The notes beneath the pieces are model-generated. The model was given only the letters and a program-made list of their open reading frames with translations, ran no database searches and had not been told where the DNA came from. A program made the translations under genes and the position numbers. Shown piece by piece: positions 12,024 through 24,700 of a stretch of DNA of 64,000 bases (its first letter is position 1; the number at the start of each line of letters is the position of its first letter). The DNA comes from Paulownia fortunei (lineage: Eukaryota; Streptophyta; Magnoliopsida; Lamiales; Paulowniaceae), in contig CM033116.1 in the NCBI GenBank assembly GCA_019321725.1, positions 6,320,642 to 6,384,641 on the forward strand, given 5' to 3'.

Positions 12024-14805
12024 CTAATCAAACCCCATCACCATATCATTGCCAAAGCTCCTGATCACCTTTGCCATCTCATCTCTTTCCAACTTCAGCA
12101 GGGCAGCCTCATCCGGCGGAGCAACCGTCGCAGACGGCAGGATCGTTGACTCCCGCTGCGCGTCGATGATCTCGTTCAGCCTCTCCTCACTCAACCCGAA
12201 TGCAGCTGCGAATTCGGGCCCTCTCATTGTGTGGAGCAGGGAGTTTGCTCCCACCAGGAACTGAGGCCTGTTGTTGCGGGCAGAGGTGGTGAAGCCGAAG
12301 AACTCAAACGGGCCGGATCTTGAGGCGATTTGGCAGAACGGGAAGTAGCGCGGTATCCAGAAGACGTCGCCCTCGGTCACTTTGGCATTCATGGCTAAGC
12401 TTCCATTTGGATACACAATTTGGATAGTACCGGATCCTCTCAATACAATTCCATACTCGGTTGCTCTTGGATTGATATGAGGTGCCATCATTGATCCCTG
12501 CATTTAGCAAGTACCAGCATTTTAGGACATAAAACCAACATTGTTGTATCGATAAGGTCTAGCTCATGTCACAAAGTTAAACATAGAAAATTCAAGCTCA
12601 TTTCATAGTAGCTCATGTCACAAAGTTAAACTTAGAAAATTCAGGCTCATTTCATAGTATTATATTGTCGATATAGTCTTCGATAAATAAATTTTGTTTT
12701 ACTGATTTAGTAATCGATGATCCTTATCAAGATATGGTAATGCAGTCGATTTCACTAACAAAACATCGTAGTTTCACTAGCTTGTTTAAGGCAATAGCAA
12801 AATACTACTAACTACAAGCTTGGATAGTCCCCCTATTTGTCAACCACATAATCACACCACATATAAATTTCATGTGTATCTAATAACCGATCCCATCAAA
12901 TCAATCACACCGATCCCAATTCAGCCAATCAAATCAATCAAGCGAAAAATTCCGATATCCTTGTGATATATTGTGTTATGAACTAGTTCATAAGGCATGC
13001 TCAGTGTAATTCGCGTGACGTTAGTGCAATCCCATGATGTTCCTAGTGAAGGACATGAATCATACAACTGTAATCATATAACTTGGAGAGGGCTAGGCAT
13101 AAACATTGCATTTCTGATTCGAGCTCTAGAGTATTTGGAAAATCAAATATAATGATCTTGGAGAGGATTTTACCGCAGTGAGATTGACAAGATATACGCC
13201 AAAATCATCATGCTTAAGGGGCGCATAATCAGAGTCATCCAAAGCAATGCTCCATCCATAATCGTTCTTGAAGTCGGGCTTCCTGTCGTAAATGTTGTAA
13301 GCATCCGGTCCTTTCCCGGTTTTGCCCCTCTTGTCCTCCCTCTTCCTGTCTGCCTTTCCAAAGACGGAGATCAAGAGCTTCCTGAAAGACCATGTTGGTT
13401 GCTCCTCCTCTTCTTTGAGATCTTCTTCTCGAATTCGGACAATTCTCCTCATGTGAGCCAGTTTTTTATGCTGCTCCATGTCCAAGAATTTAGACCACAA
13501 GCTAGGCGAATGAGAGTCCGATAAATACACGATTGGACCGTCTTGTTGCCTCGTTAACATCTCTCCCAAATCTGCTTCTGAAACCTGTCAAAAGGGCCAT
13601 AATTTATTAGACTTTACCATTCAATTTCAATTGAAACACAGACCAGTAAAAACACAAAATGTATGATGAGTTGTTCACTTACATTGAACGCAGTAGACAT
13701 CGTTAAGTGATCAAATCCAGAAAGCACTGATGCTGGATATGTTCCACCAGCAATGTAGAAAGACTGCCAACACATACAGAAATCAACAAAATTGTAAGAA
13801 ATTCCCAACATTCTGTATCCATGACTGAAAAATCAATTGCAAAATTCGTACTTCCAAGACAGAAAGACTATGTGCTAAATTACCTGGAATGTGTGCCATC
13901 CCAAGCTCTCTGATGTATCAATGCTGCAGATTACATGAAGCCTCTGTCCCTCTGCTGTATTGATCAAATAAAAAGCCGACCCTGCCTCGATTCTGTATAT
14001 ATCTCCCATCTTCAAACTCCTTTCCACCAGTTCATCTTTATATATATGTCCAACTCTTGCTTCCCCTGCACCAATTATATTTGATCCAGTAATAGTGTTT
14101 CTCCATCAGTCACCCAAAATCAAGAAACACATTCTTTACTTCTAGCAGTCTATCTTGGAATTAGAGTGACTCAAATATGCAAACATTAATAACACTTCCA
14201 ACCAACACTAAAGCATAATCTGTTAGATTAACAAAAAAGCAGGCCTAAGAAACTTCAATCCCATCATCAAAATGAACCAATTTTCATCAAATTCCGCTGA
14301 ATATTTACAGATCAGCTATTACTCCTATTAATTAGGATAGGAACAAACACGCAGAGAATAAACATATATACATAGAGGTAGATGTAAAACTTGAGACTAT
14401 AGATGAAAGTAGGGGCTATCGCCAGGTCCAGCCCCTACTCGTCTCTCTCTCTATATATATAATCATGGAGTAGTAGATACCTCTGCCAATGAAGAGAATG
14501 AGGCTGGAATCAAGGTACTGAGGGATAAAAAGGCTTTTGGGCTCCATAGTAATGAAGCCAATATGCATAGGACTCTTCATAAATCTGCCTCCGAAACCTC
14601 TCACCACCTTCATATCCCCAGCATCAGTCTTCACAACACGCTTTGAGTCCTGCAACAAGAACCACTCTTCCCCTTCCCTCCGCCCTGTTCCGCCTTCTTC
14701 CCCACCTCCTCCGCCTTCCCATCTCCTTCCTTCATCTTCATAACCACCCACAGTCACCACCAGCGCCACCAGGGCCAGCACGAGCAGTGCCCTTCTCTTT
14801 CCCAT
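12024..14805 (-). CDS. Vicilin-like seed storage protein (7S globulin, two cupin domains)
   Basis: Five exons on the minus strand: 14805-14481, 14065-13884, 13763-13683, 13584-13174 and 12497-12024. All junctions are GT-AG and in phase, giving 490 residues. The protein starts MGKRRALLVLALVALVVTVGG, a signal peptide for the secretory route to protein storage vacuoles. A short Gly/Glu-rich acidic linker follows. The first cupin barrel begins near EEWFLLQDSKRVVKTDAGDM and includes PQYLDSSLILFIGRG; the second includes the stretch from MMAPHINPRATEYGIVLRGS to DVFWIPRYFPF. A charged KEEEEEQ-type loop (exon 4) joins them. Length and layout match plant vicilin-like At2g28490-type proteins. The upstream ATG at 14886 lies before the signal peptide and was rejected as start. 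No coding lesion is seen. Confidence 0.93.
12561..12658. repeat. 49-bp tandem duplication in intron 4 of the vicilin-like gene
   Basis: AGCTCATGTCACAAAGTTAA at 12561 recurs at 12610. The two units differ at only a few bases. It is intronic and outside the splice signals. Confidence 0.9.
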
Positions 14806-14879
14806 TAATTGTTTTATTTCTCTTTCACTAGCACCAAATGAAATGCGGTGTTGAATTTCTTTTTTTCTAGAGTGTGTGA

Positions 14880-15060
14880 AGTGCAAGAATTTGGAGTTTG
14901 AGGTTCAGGTGTTTATGTAGAGAGGAGAGGGACACAGGTGTCAGTCATGCAAGAATTGTTGGCCTTGCTGGCGGTTTCTGGTAAAGACACAGTTGAGAGA
15001 TGTGTAGGTGCGAAATATCCGGTCTCACCCTTGGGACAAGGTCATTGCATGGCTGTTTCT
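14880..15060 (-). promoter_or_regulatory. Vicilin-like gene promoter with two RY motifs
   Basis: CATGCA (14946-14951, + strand) and its reverse complement TGCATG (15046-15051) lie about 145 and 245 bp upstream of the ATG. RY motifs of this kind are the binding sites of B3-domain seed regulators in storage protein promoters. They fit embryo-specific expression, but six-base motifs can occur by chance. Confidence 0.5.
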
Positions 15061-15906
15061 TTTTTACTTGCACACATAATTTTCATATCAAATAATAAGA
15101 ATGAGAATAATACAATATTAATAGTGAGACTCGTATAAATGTATGGTTCACCTTAATTATATATTTTAAAAAATAAATTATATATATATTTAATATGCAT
15201 TTATAAATGTGGGAATATTTATAAAAGCTTTTATTTTTAGAAAAGTAATTAAATTTAAAAATTACTAAGAAGTGGGAAAAAAAAATCAAAGCAGTTAGTA
15301 TTTGAAAAAAATAAAAAGTTAAAAAAAATTAAGTATTTGGTAAAAACAATTTCACGTGAGCTTTTTATTTAAATGATAAAAATACCAAAAATACTTTTTA
15401 GATTATTCAAAACACTTTGAGGGCAAAAATATCAAAATAAAGTTCTACGTATCTACAAAAAATTCAGAAACACTTTTGAAAAAGTAGAAGCAAACCATTC
15501 CTACTTTTAAATTTTAATTAAATTAAGTATAAGCTGAATCAGGAGTTAAACACTAAAAAATATATTTTCTATTTGATATTGAACATTCAATTTATATAAG
15601 AATATAATAAGAAATAATATAGGTGAGAAATATTATAATTTGTGAATAACATAAAACAATATTTTAAACATTAGTCCCTCTGTTCCGATCATGCTTCCTA
15701 GTACTTCAACACGAAATTTTATATGATAATTGGCAAATAGAAATATAAAATACTTTTACAATATTGCTTTTAAAATTAGTGGACGAGAAATTACATTTTT
15801 GAAAAAGAAAAAAATCTATTTGAGAAAAATTGAATCTTATTTTGAAACATTCAAGGAATGAAAAATGAGCGGCAAACTTGGAATACATTAAATTCGATTT
15901 TAAAGC
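15061..15906. other. Intergenic AT-rich DNA
   Basis: No gene is visible. The stretch around 15290-15540 has the look of a decayed repeat (repeated AAGTATTTGG-type motifs) but I could not find matching ends. Confidence 0.5.
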
Positions 15907-16196
15907 TTTGTAACATCTAAAATAATTAAAAATTTAGTATAACCCATTAGTACAAAATTAGACAATTTGATATATATATATATATATATTGGAGTAAATT
16001 AGACATTGGAGAAGTACTATACTAAGGGTTAAATTTCCATGTAGCATGTTGATGGTCTACTCTACTGCATGGGCAAATGGAAGCTTCGATAGTTCCACAG
16101 TATCTGGCGAAAAGGGTAAAAGGGAAAAGACAATCTTGCAATCTCAATCTTCATCTCATATGTTTTTTTTCTGTAGATATCTTCACCCTCACAATT

Positions 16197-16227
<31 letters not shown>

Positions 16228-18341
16228 TCTTGCTCGAGTCACCTTGATTGGATGAGAGTTGGAGAATTCAGTATTTTTCTTTTAATTTTTTTTAACTCTC
16301 CTGGATTTTGAATTCCTAATTATTGGACTTTTTTTAATATAATAAATTAAAATGGATTCAAATTTAATCTTAAAATAATCGATATTATTTTTCATTCACA
16401 ACTATACTTAAACACTGGTTTATATAGTAAGTGAAAAGCTATAGCCTCCTAGCCAAATTTATTTTTCAAAAATAGCTAAGAGGTGAAATTTTATTTTATT
16501 TTATTTAAAACCATAAATTTGTAACTGAATAATAGCTTTTGACTTAATCTAATCACAATTTCGTTAATTTTGTTGGGTGAGAAGACACCAAACATGATGC
16601 TTATCTCTTTTTGAAAGGTCAAAAAAATTATTTTCATCCATATTTATTGTGAAAACACTTCAAAAACGATCAATCCTTATTCTCCTAAGTTTCTCCCGAA
16701 TTTCTATACTCTCATACTCACAAAAATTGAATTCAATCCATAGGAATCCATAGAATACAAACTACAACAAGTTTCCACCCTTTTAAGCTTGAAAATCGTT
16801 GATTTTGAAGTTTAATTCCAACTTAATCAAAGTATATTCTTTTTCAACGTTTCTTATGATGAAATTGTACTATCTTGGATGGTTACATGTTTTAGTATGT
16901 TTTTGTATAATTAAAAAATTAAGTAAGTTACACTTGAAGGCAAAAAAAAATAAAAAAATCAAGCTAGTTAAGCTAATTTTTAACAAAATTGATAGTCTTG
17001 TGAAATTGTTTAATTTACTTATTTATATTGATTTTGTAATGCTTATATTGTGTTTGGAAATTTCTTTGAATGATTGAAAACAATAGCAATTAGTTTGCTT
17101 AATTGAAGGGTACAATCAATTTAAGTTATAACCGAATTTACGTCATATTAATTTGGATTGTGTGCATATTTTAGGGGTTATCCTAATAATTATGTTTGAA
17201 TTATTAGTTATTTAATAACTGCCCTAATATTTAATGTCTTGAATTAGTAGTAAAATATGGAGTATGCATTATTTTTAAGGTTATGTAATTGATATGAAAT
17301 TGTTTACAAAAGATTGAAAAGTGTATATGAACTTTAACTAGAATAAACCAAATGATTTATAAAAAATATATTAAATGGTATATGATTTGATTATGTTAGG
17401 CCTTTAACACATCCTAAAGATATTAGTCTTTTCACTTGCTATAAAGTGGACTTGATGTAAGTTGAAACTTTCATTTGGTGTATCACAAGAATCATATAAT
17501 GTTGTTCATGTTTTAATATAATTGTTATTATTTGTCAAATGATGTAATGTTTGATGTATTTATGGTTCATGAAGTATGACACTATTAAAAATATAATAAG
17601 GTTTTTAAAAAGAAAGTATGGTATTTGATTAATGGTTAGGTAGACAAGGGACGCGGGAGGATCGGCGGACCCAACAAATGGTGGCAAATACTTGAGGTTG
17701 AAAAATCGGTATAGGAAAACCACAATAAATGAGATAGAATATGGCTAATATCTGAAGTTGAAAGACCAAGTATGGAAACCTCGTATTAGTTCTCTTATTG
17801 ACCAATCATTATGAACATGTTACGAAAACTACGGTCTATCGCTATTAGTTGAGTACCACACTTCAAGGGCCTTAAAGAATAATTTATAAATGAAAATTAT
17901 TAAATAGAATATTGCATTTAATGATTTATGAGATGTGCATATATGTTATTTGTTATTACATCAGTTTCATCTTACTGAACTTTTAGCTCATTAGATTCAT
18001 GTGATGTAGGTGAATATGTACAGGTTTAGAGGTTGACTGAGTTTCTAGAGTGGCCGAACAGAGATTTGTTTATATGTTATGCTTCGACCTGTTTTGTAGT
18101 TTATGTTGAAAACTCTGTTTTGTTTTTAAATAAACCGTTCTGTTATGGTTTTGTAAACAGATTTACTCAATTTTGATATATGTATATGGTGTGTTTAAAA
18201 TGATTCAAGTTCTTCCTCTTATAACTAAAAATGAAAATTTTTATTAAAAACCATAACTCTAGTAATGATGAAAAATTAATATATTTTGACTTAATTATAT
18301 CAGGTTGTTTAGGCTCTGCACTTAGGTTGAGGGGTGTTACA
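15907..18341. mobile_element. Possible solo LTR or LTR remnant (~2.4 kb)
   Basis: TGTAACATC at 15909 and GGGGTGTTACA ending at 18341 resemble the TGTAACACC...GGTGTTACA termini common in plant Ty3/gypsy LTRs. AAAGC occurs at 15902-15906 and directly after the right end (18342-18346), a possible 5-bp target duplication, although two extra T bases separate it from the left TG. No gag-pol coding is recognisable inside. The interior includes two AT microsatellites. This is a tentative call. Confidence 0.35.
16199..16225. repeat. (AT)n microsatellite
   Basis: An uninterrupted AT run is read directly. A shorter one lies at about 15970-15990. Confidence 0.95.
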
Positions 18342-18346
18342 AAAGC

Positions 18347-20536
18347 CATGTTCATGGACTAAGGAGATAACAAAAATTGATGCTTTGATGTTATAATTAA
18401 GTGCAATGCGGTTTAGAATGATTTTATGCAACCTAGTCAACTAACCAATCAAATTGCACTATTTTGCATATTTTTAGTTCTTAGCCAAATGTAACATATT
18501 TCAAGTAAATATTTAGGCAATTAACCACTTTAGCATATAACTAGTATGGAGCAATACAAATAATTCATTTTATGGCCATTCAACACATCAATCTTTCTTA
18601 ACCGAGATACCAAGCTTTTCACCGCAACAAAGACACTTAAGGAATATGTTAAATCAAGAAATAAAAGTTTGATCTCATATTTCATGTACTAATGCATGTT
18701 AAAACATAATTAGAGTATATAATAACAATTATTCAAGTTCGTGTAATCATACTATTTGTATGCCATAATTCAATAATACACAGTGATTAGATGCATATTC
18801 ATGCAAAATGCTTATTATTGGCTATATAGGATAGAATTGGGCATTAAAGAAGTTGGAGGAAAAGAATGAATATAAAATTAAGTCAGTTGTTCATCAATCT
18901 CAAGTTCTCCACCCAATTCGAAGCGCAATCCACAATCCTATTCGTTGGATTGTTAGCATGGATAGGCATAAATAAATTGAATCGATTTATTTAAATTTAT
19001 TTAAATTTTTTATTAAATTTTAAAAATTGTGTTTGATCATTAATTGAATTGAATTTATATAAGTTTTTATCAAATCAAACAAAAATTGAATTTAAGTAGT
19101 TTAATTTTTTATATATAAGTATTATTATTGCTTTTACAAATTGAGTTAAACTCGAATCGAATTTCATATGTTATCAAACTTTCAATGATCAATATCAAAT
19201 CGAGTTTTAAATGACCGATCTCAAATAGAATTTTAAGCGATCGATCTCAAATTAATTATCAAATAATTTAATTTATTCTTTAGCCTCAGCACACATACTT
19301 TGTTAGGAGTGTAAACAAAGATCACATATTTTCCTTTTTTACTATTTTAGATCATATTTGTTTTATTCAATTTCATTAAAAATATCTTTTTTTTTATTTT
19401 TTTTATCAAAAATACTTCTCAACCCTTTATTCTCAATTTTCAATTTAATATTACACCATTGTGATTCACCGCTGCTGTCTATGCAGACATAACATATCAC
19501 TAATTTCAAACAATATTAATATAAACCCATTTTATACAAATTATTCTAATAAATTATTATATCCAAACTAGATTTTTTAAATGAATCCCATCACTATCAA
19601 TTTTATCAAATTATATAGTATTATTTTTTAAATAGCATCATTTCAGTGACATATCATTCATATAGATTATTATTTTTTTTATTTTTTCATTAAAAAATTC
19701 AAAAAAAGACTAAACCAAACATATTTTCATTCTATATATCATATAAATTTTTCATAAAAATTTCTATAACCCGACGTATTTTCATTTCTATACAAATTTC
19801 AATAAAAAGTTAAAAACTCAGCCCATGGAATGAAAAATGACATTCTTTATTGCGATGAAAACCATAAAACCCCTTAGTTTTTAATTTTTATTTTTGATAT
19901 TGCAATTTTTCTTTTTCTTTTTTGTTATTTTTATTTTTTTGGGTGAATCTTTGAAATTGCAATTGAATCGTGAGTAGAACTGGAAGGTAGAAATGAGTAG
20001 CACTCCATTGTGTTTTGAGACAATGGATCTCTAAATAAGGACTAATAAGTAATTGCACTTCAATTCCGATGGAATTCGATAGTAAGGGTGAAAAGTGATA
20101 TAGATATATTTCCTTTTGTGTAGTTAATTTTAGAGTGTATTTAATTAATTTATTTACTTGGAACAAAATAGTTTGATTTTTTATATTGCAACTCTGATTG
20201 TGATAAAATGATTTATCTTTTTTCTGAAAATATCAAATGCATCATGAGATTGATACTAATTAATTACCATTGCCCATATTCAATCCTTGAAATGAAAAAT
20301 AATTAATATAAAAAAATGTTAGTAACTTTATATGGAGTGAGATCTAAATTCAAATTTTTTTGAATTGGAGAGTTAAGTCTTCCCTCTGTCTTTGAAATAC
20401 TATACCCGATAAATAATACATTAGGTACATAAATGACGAACAAATATTTTATTTTTTATAAAATTAAATATTTATTTATTATTTTATTTACTCGGTGAAC
20501 AACACACCGAATATAACATGGGTATTACTCTCTTCA
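18347..20536. other. Intergenic AT-rich DNA
   Basis: No gene, RNA gene or repeat with defined ends is visible. The minus-strand frame at 19888-20166 is low-complexity and not accepted. Confidence 0.55.
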
Positions 20537-20906
20537 ATAGGGTTGATAATGAGTTCGGTCCAAACTTGAACTCACCTTGCTTGGGACATATTTTCAAAGT
20601 TATAAACCCGTTCAAGTGAGTCCTGATCTTTTATTTTCAAATCAACACATTTTCAAAGTTATAATAGTCCAGGTGAGTCTTGATTTTTAATTTTTAAAAT
20701 CGTCCAACTTCAAACCCGCCTTCTTTAGTTTTTATATTTATTTTTATTTTAATATTATATATTTATGTAATATTATATTTAAAAAATAATGTTGTTATTT
20801 TAAAAAATATATTTTTAATAATTTTAAAATTATAAAATAAGTCTAATCCAAATCCGACAGAGACGGACCTCAAATTTTAACAAACTCACGGCAATTATCA
20901 TTTTAC
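20537..20906. repeat. Dispersed AT-rich repeat, copy 1
   Basis: One of three copies in the window (others at 28467-28827 and 37481-37781). They share the order: GTTATAA-type start, TGATTTTTAATTTTTAAA, GTTATTT...AAAAAATATATTTTT, ATTTTAAAATTATAAA, then GTCTAA. Ends read AGGGTTGATAATGAG on the left and a weakly inverted ATCATTTT on the right, suggesting a MITE-like element. Confidence 0.6.
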
Positions 20907-21779
20907 TCTTTACTCTTTTGCTACTTGAGTGAGACATTATTAATATTAAAATAATATGAAATAAATGGATCAAAAACAATGCTTTATCTTAAATTTGATT
21001 AATTAACAAATTTATTCCCCTCCTTTATATGAACTAAAATCGATAATAATTAGCCAATAAAGTTTTTTTATTTTTCAAATGATAAAGTTGAGATCTCAAA
21101 ATTTTAATTTTTAATTAAGTTTGAATCCTACTTATGTTCGTGTATATAATTGTATAGAGAATCATTAGAATGAACAATAGCTTATATAATCTCTCTAAAA
21201 ATAAATAGAAAAAATCAATGAAAAACTCCTATAAAAATAAAACCAATTCATATTTTTGTTCATATTTTTGGTATCTATTTATGTTACATAAAATCACACA
21301 AATTATGGTAGTGGTTGCTTATCAAATAATTTTAAAAAAATTCATTTCAAAACATATTTTTTTCAAAGTATGTGTTTGTTTGTAGGATTCTCCCCAAAAA
21401 AAATAATCATAAAATATATTTTTTTTATCAAATTCAAATATATTTTACAAAAAAATATATGTCAACATGTATTTTTATCCATCATCTTTGTATATTTTTT
21501 TAAAAATATATTTAAATATAATATATTTTTTTAAAAATATATTTAAATATAATATATTTTTTTAAAACAACATTTATCAACTTTTCATTTTTTTTTTTTT
21601 TTCGAAATATTATTATTTTTCAATGATGAGATGCGAAGTAACCGCATCTGCCTGATTTTTTACACGCACCAGCTTACTTCACTGACAATCAAACATGGCA
21701 TGAGCTCCTTCCCTCCCCCACCGGCGGCGGTTCCAACGGACACTTCCTCCGCGAAACCCGTCGCTGAACCGCCCACAAC
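20907..21779. other. Spacer and EXO5 upstream region
   Basis: AT-rich spacer that becomes GC-richer from about 21640, where the EXO5 promoter and leader should lie. Between about 21497 and 21562 a short unit (ATATTTTTTTAAAAATATATTTAAATATA) is repeated. No TATA box stands out from the AT background. Confidence 0.45.
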
Positions 21780-24700
21780 ATGACACAGTTACCCACCCAC
21801 GTCCCTTCCTCTCCTACCACCACCACCACTTATGATCACAAAACCGCCCAAAATCCAATAGAAATCATAAGCGAAGAGAAAATGGCACTTGTCAAAGCTG
21901 CATGCGCCGCCATCTGTCCACTCAGTTCCACCAGGCCGCCAACTCTATCGGCTCCATTACTCTCTTGTCTAAGCGCGGGCTCTCCGGTTGTACGGAAGCC
22001 GGTTCACAGGGCTCGGGTCGGGTTGTCAGGCCGTATAAGAAGAACGGAGCGCCGGAGTCCTTTCTGCAACGATTCCGGAGGGGAAGAGGTTTATCTATCA
22101 CCGACTTTACTGGCACAGTAATATTATCCTTTTCTACTTCTTGAACTTTAATATTTTTTACTCAAACGTTGATGTGTTGTAGTCTGAATTATTTTTCTTT
22201 TAACCATTTCCTTAATAAAGTTTTCTAAAAGTCTTATTGCTATTATAAGATTGTAGAGATTGCAAGTGGAGCACTATCTTTAATTGAGAGTTGTGTTTTT
22301 TTCTTTTCATTTTTTTTTTGAATTGAAGAGTTATAGCTCTTGATTTTGAGGATCATTATACTTTCTCGCCTATGTTTTATTTAATTTTGTTTCTAATAAT
22401 CAGATTCGCAGTTTCTTGTGCAAGAACGAAAATTTCTGTGACAAATTCTTGATAAGGTCATCGCACACATTAAACGAACTGCAGAGGTTGTTGGGAAACA
22501 TAAAATAAAATCATCAAGAGAACAAAGCAATATTGATCTTATTCCTTGGGACATGAACTCCTCAAAGTGAACATAATACAGTGCTACTTAGTTTAGGTGG
22601 TATATGGGCTACTTCTTTGGAGTTGAATATCACCAATTTGGGTCTCACAGACTTCTCTTCAGAGTTATGACATACCACTCTCTGTTTCATTGTGTGGTCT
22701 TATTTTAGTACTAGGAATTGCTTAATCGGTTTTCATAAGCCATCTTATTTCTACTTTTGCTTCAAGAACAGATATATGATGGCTATTTGCACGTCCTTGG
22801 ACTTAGACAGCTTAGAAAGAGAGATTGATGATGTTCTTGCAGTTGTCATGAGCAACTTCTTGTTGAATCACCCAACAGTTGCTAGTTGTTGTCCTAGTTG
22901 TGTTAAAGAATTGTTGTGCAATCTTGGAAATGAGTTTCTCCTGTTATTGACTGGTGCTCGCTTTCTGTTGTTTCCTTTTCTTTGTAGTAGTATTTCTTCC
23001 AGTTTTGGACTGTTTTCTCTTTGTTGTATTAAGTATAGCCATTCTTTAACAAAGTGTTGTTTTTGTCAAGTATTGCCGTTTCCTGTTTATAAGTTGCTTT
23101 TTCATGTCAATTTAGGAATGGTGTGAAAAACAAATGGAATTTAATTTACGCTTTGGCAGAACTGAAAACACTAAAGCTATGAAAGCAGGCACTGCTCGCC
23201 ATGTGGCACTTGAAGAAGAGGTATATCTTCAATTCTTGTTCTGTTGAGTGTATGTTAATTCAATTGTATACATTGATTTTTTCTGACTTTTCGATTGATT
23301 CTCTTTTCATTTAGGAATTAAGAATTTGGCATCATTATGATTCCCTTTTCTTTTCAGGATAGATATTAGGACTGATACTTGTTTTTGCAATGAAATTAGA
23401 ACCAATTTTGTGGATTGAGATTACTCTTCACACGTGTCATATTAAATCTGTTCCTATTGGTACTATAAATGTTGATAGAAACTGAAATTTTAATTTCTAA
23501 ATATTCCGTCCGATTGCTTGACATGCATAATATCTATTTCTACTTGGTGGTATTGTAGTCGGGAAAAAATATTTAGATGTCTATTTGACAGAATCTCCAT
23601 TAGTAACTTGTTGCCTGTTGATTCGTGCTTCTTCTTCTTCTTCTTTGCTGCCCCTCAATTTTTTATGTTGAGCATGTTGCCATACTCTTACATTTCCAGG
23701 TCAAATACTATTTGATGCATTTGACAATTGTCTTTGCGCTTCTCAGAGCAAATATATAATATTTTGTCCATCTTCTCCTATTTATTCGTTTAGAAGTAGC
23801 TATGACCTCTTTAGGGAATGTGGACAGGTGATCACAAGAGTGAAAGTTCATGTTGAATCGGCTGAAGATGTGTGGGCACTTAAATTTATGAAATTTATTT
23901 TTGGTGCAAATCAACTATTGTGCAATGGATTGACGCGCGAATTACCTATGTAAGTTTGTTGTATTAGTTAATTTGTGGATGCAGCTGAGAAACTGCATGT
24001 GATGTTATTTTGCATCAATGAAGTGCTGAAACTAAATCATTTTACACATGATCCCATAGAGTCATGTGTTCAATAGGGTACCACCACTGCCCTGGACTAT
24101 TTATTTTCAGAAATTTCTAACAGTTGATATCTAACGAGTAACTTTTTGCCACTTGAGTTAGATTTTTATTTTATTTTGTTAATCACCCATGAAACTTTCT
24201 TTTATATAACATGTTAAGTAATGTTCCAAGGAAGAATGCACACACCCATAGTTGGACTTATACGAACAAGAATATGTACAGCAGGTTCGGGACACAAACG
24301 AGGGAGTACGAAGATTTGTATATTCATAGCTGAATGTGGTTATTGTTGAATCAGTTGCTTTGGGACAATTGGTGCCTGCCATTTGAAAAAGTTGATTTTA
24401 ATGTAAGTCTGCGATATGATAAATTGTTAGTTACAAAAAGTGGTAACTTGCTGAGTTCATCTTTAGCAAACATTTACTACCTTGACCAAGAAAGATCAAA
24501 AGAAACGACAGTATTGCATATCAGGTAGGAGGATAAGCTGCATTTTATGCAACCAAATGAGAACTCTGACAAGTCAAAACCCACTCTTGAAACTATCCTT
24601 TGCAGAATGGTGGTAGTAGGATGATTTGATTGTTTGAGCAACTAGGACCCTGACTTGAATTTGTTACGGCATGTGCAACATGTGTTAGCAATGATGCATT

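Noticed and set aside
12049..12264. Plus-strand frame over the last vicilin-like exon
   Set aside because: Lies antisense to a conserved cupin exon with clear splice signals.
22692..23126. 144-codon plus-strand frame between EXO5 exons 1 and 2
   Set aside because: Cysteine- and phenylalanine-rich translation of T-rich intron sequence, overlapping the exon 2 acceptor; no homology recognised.
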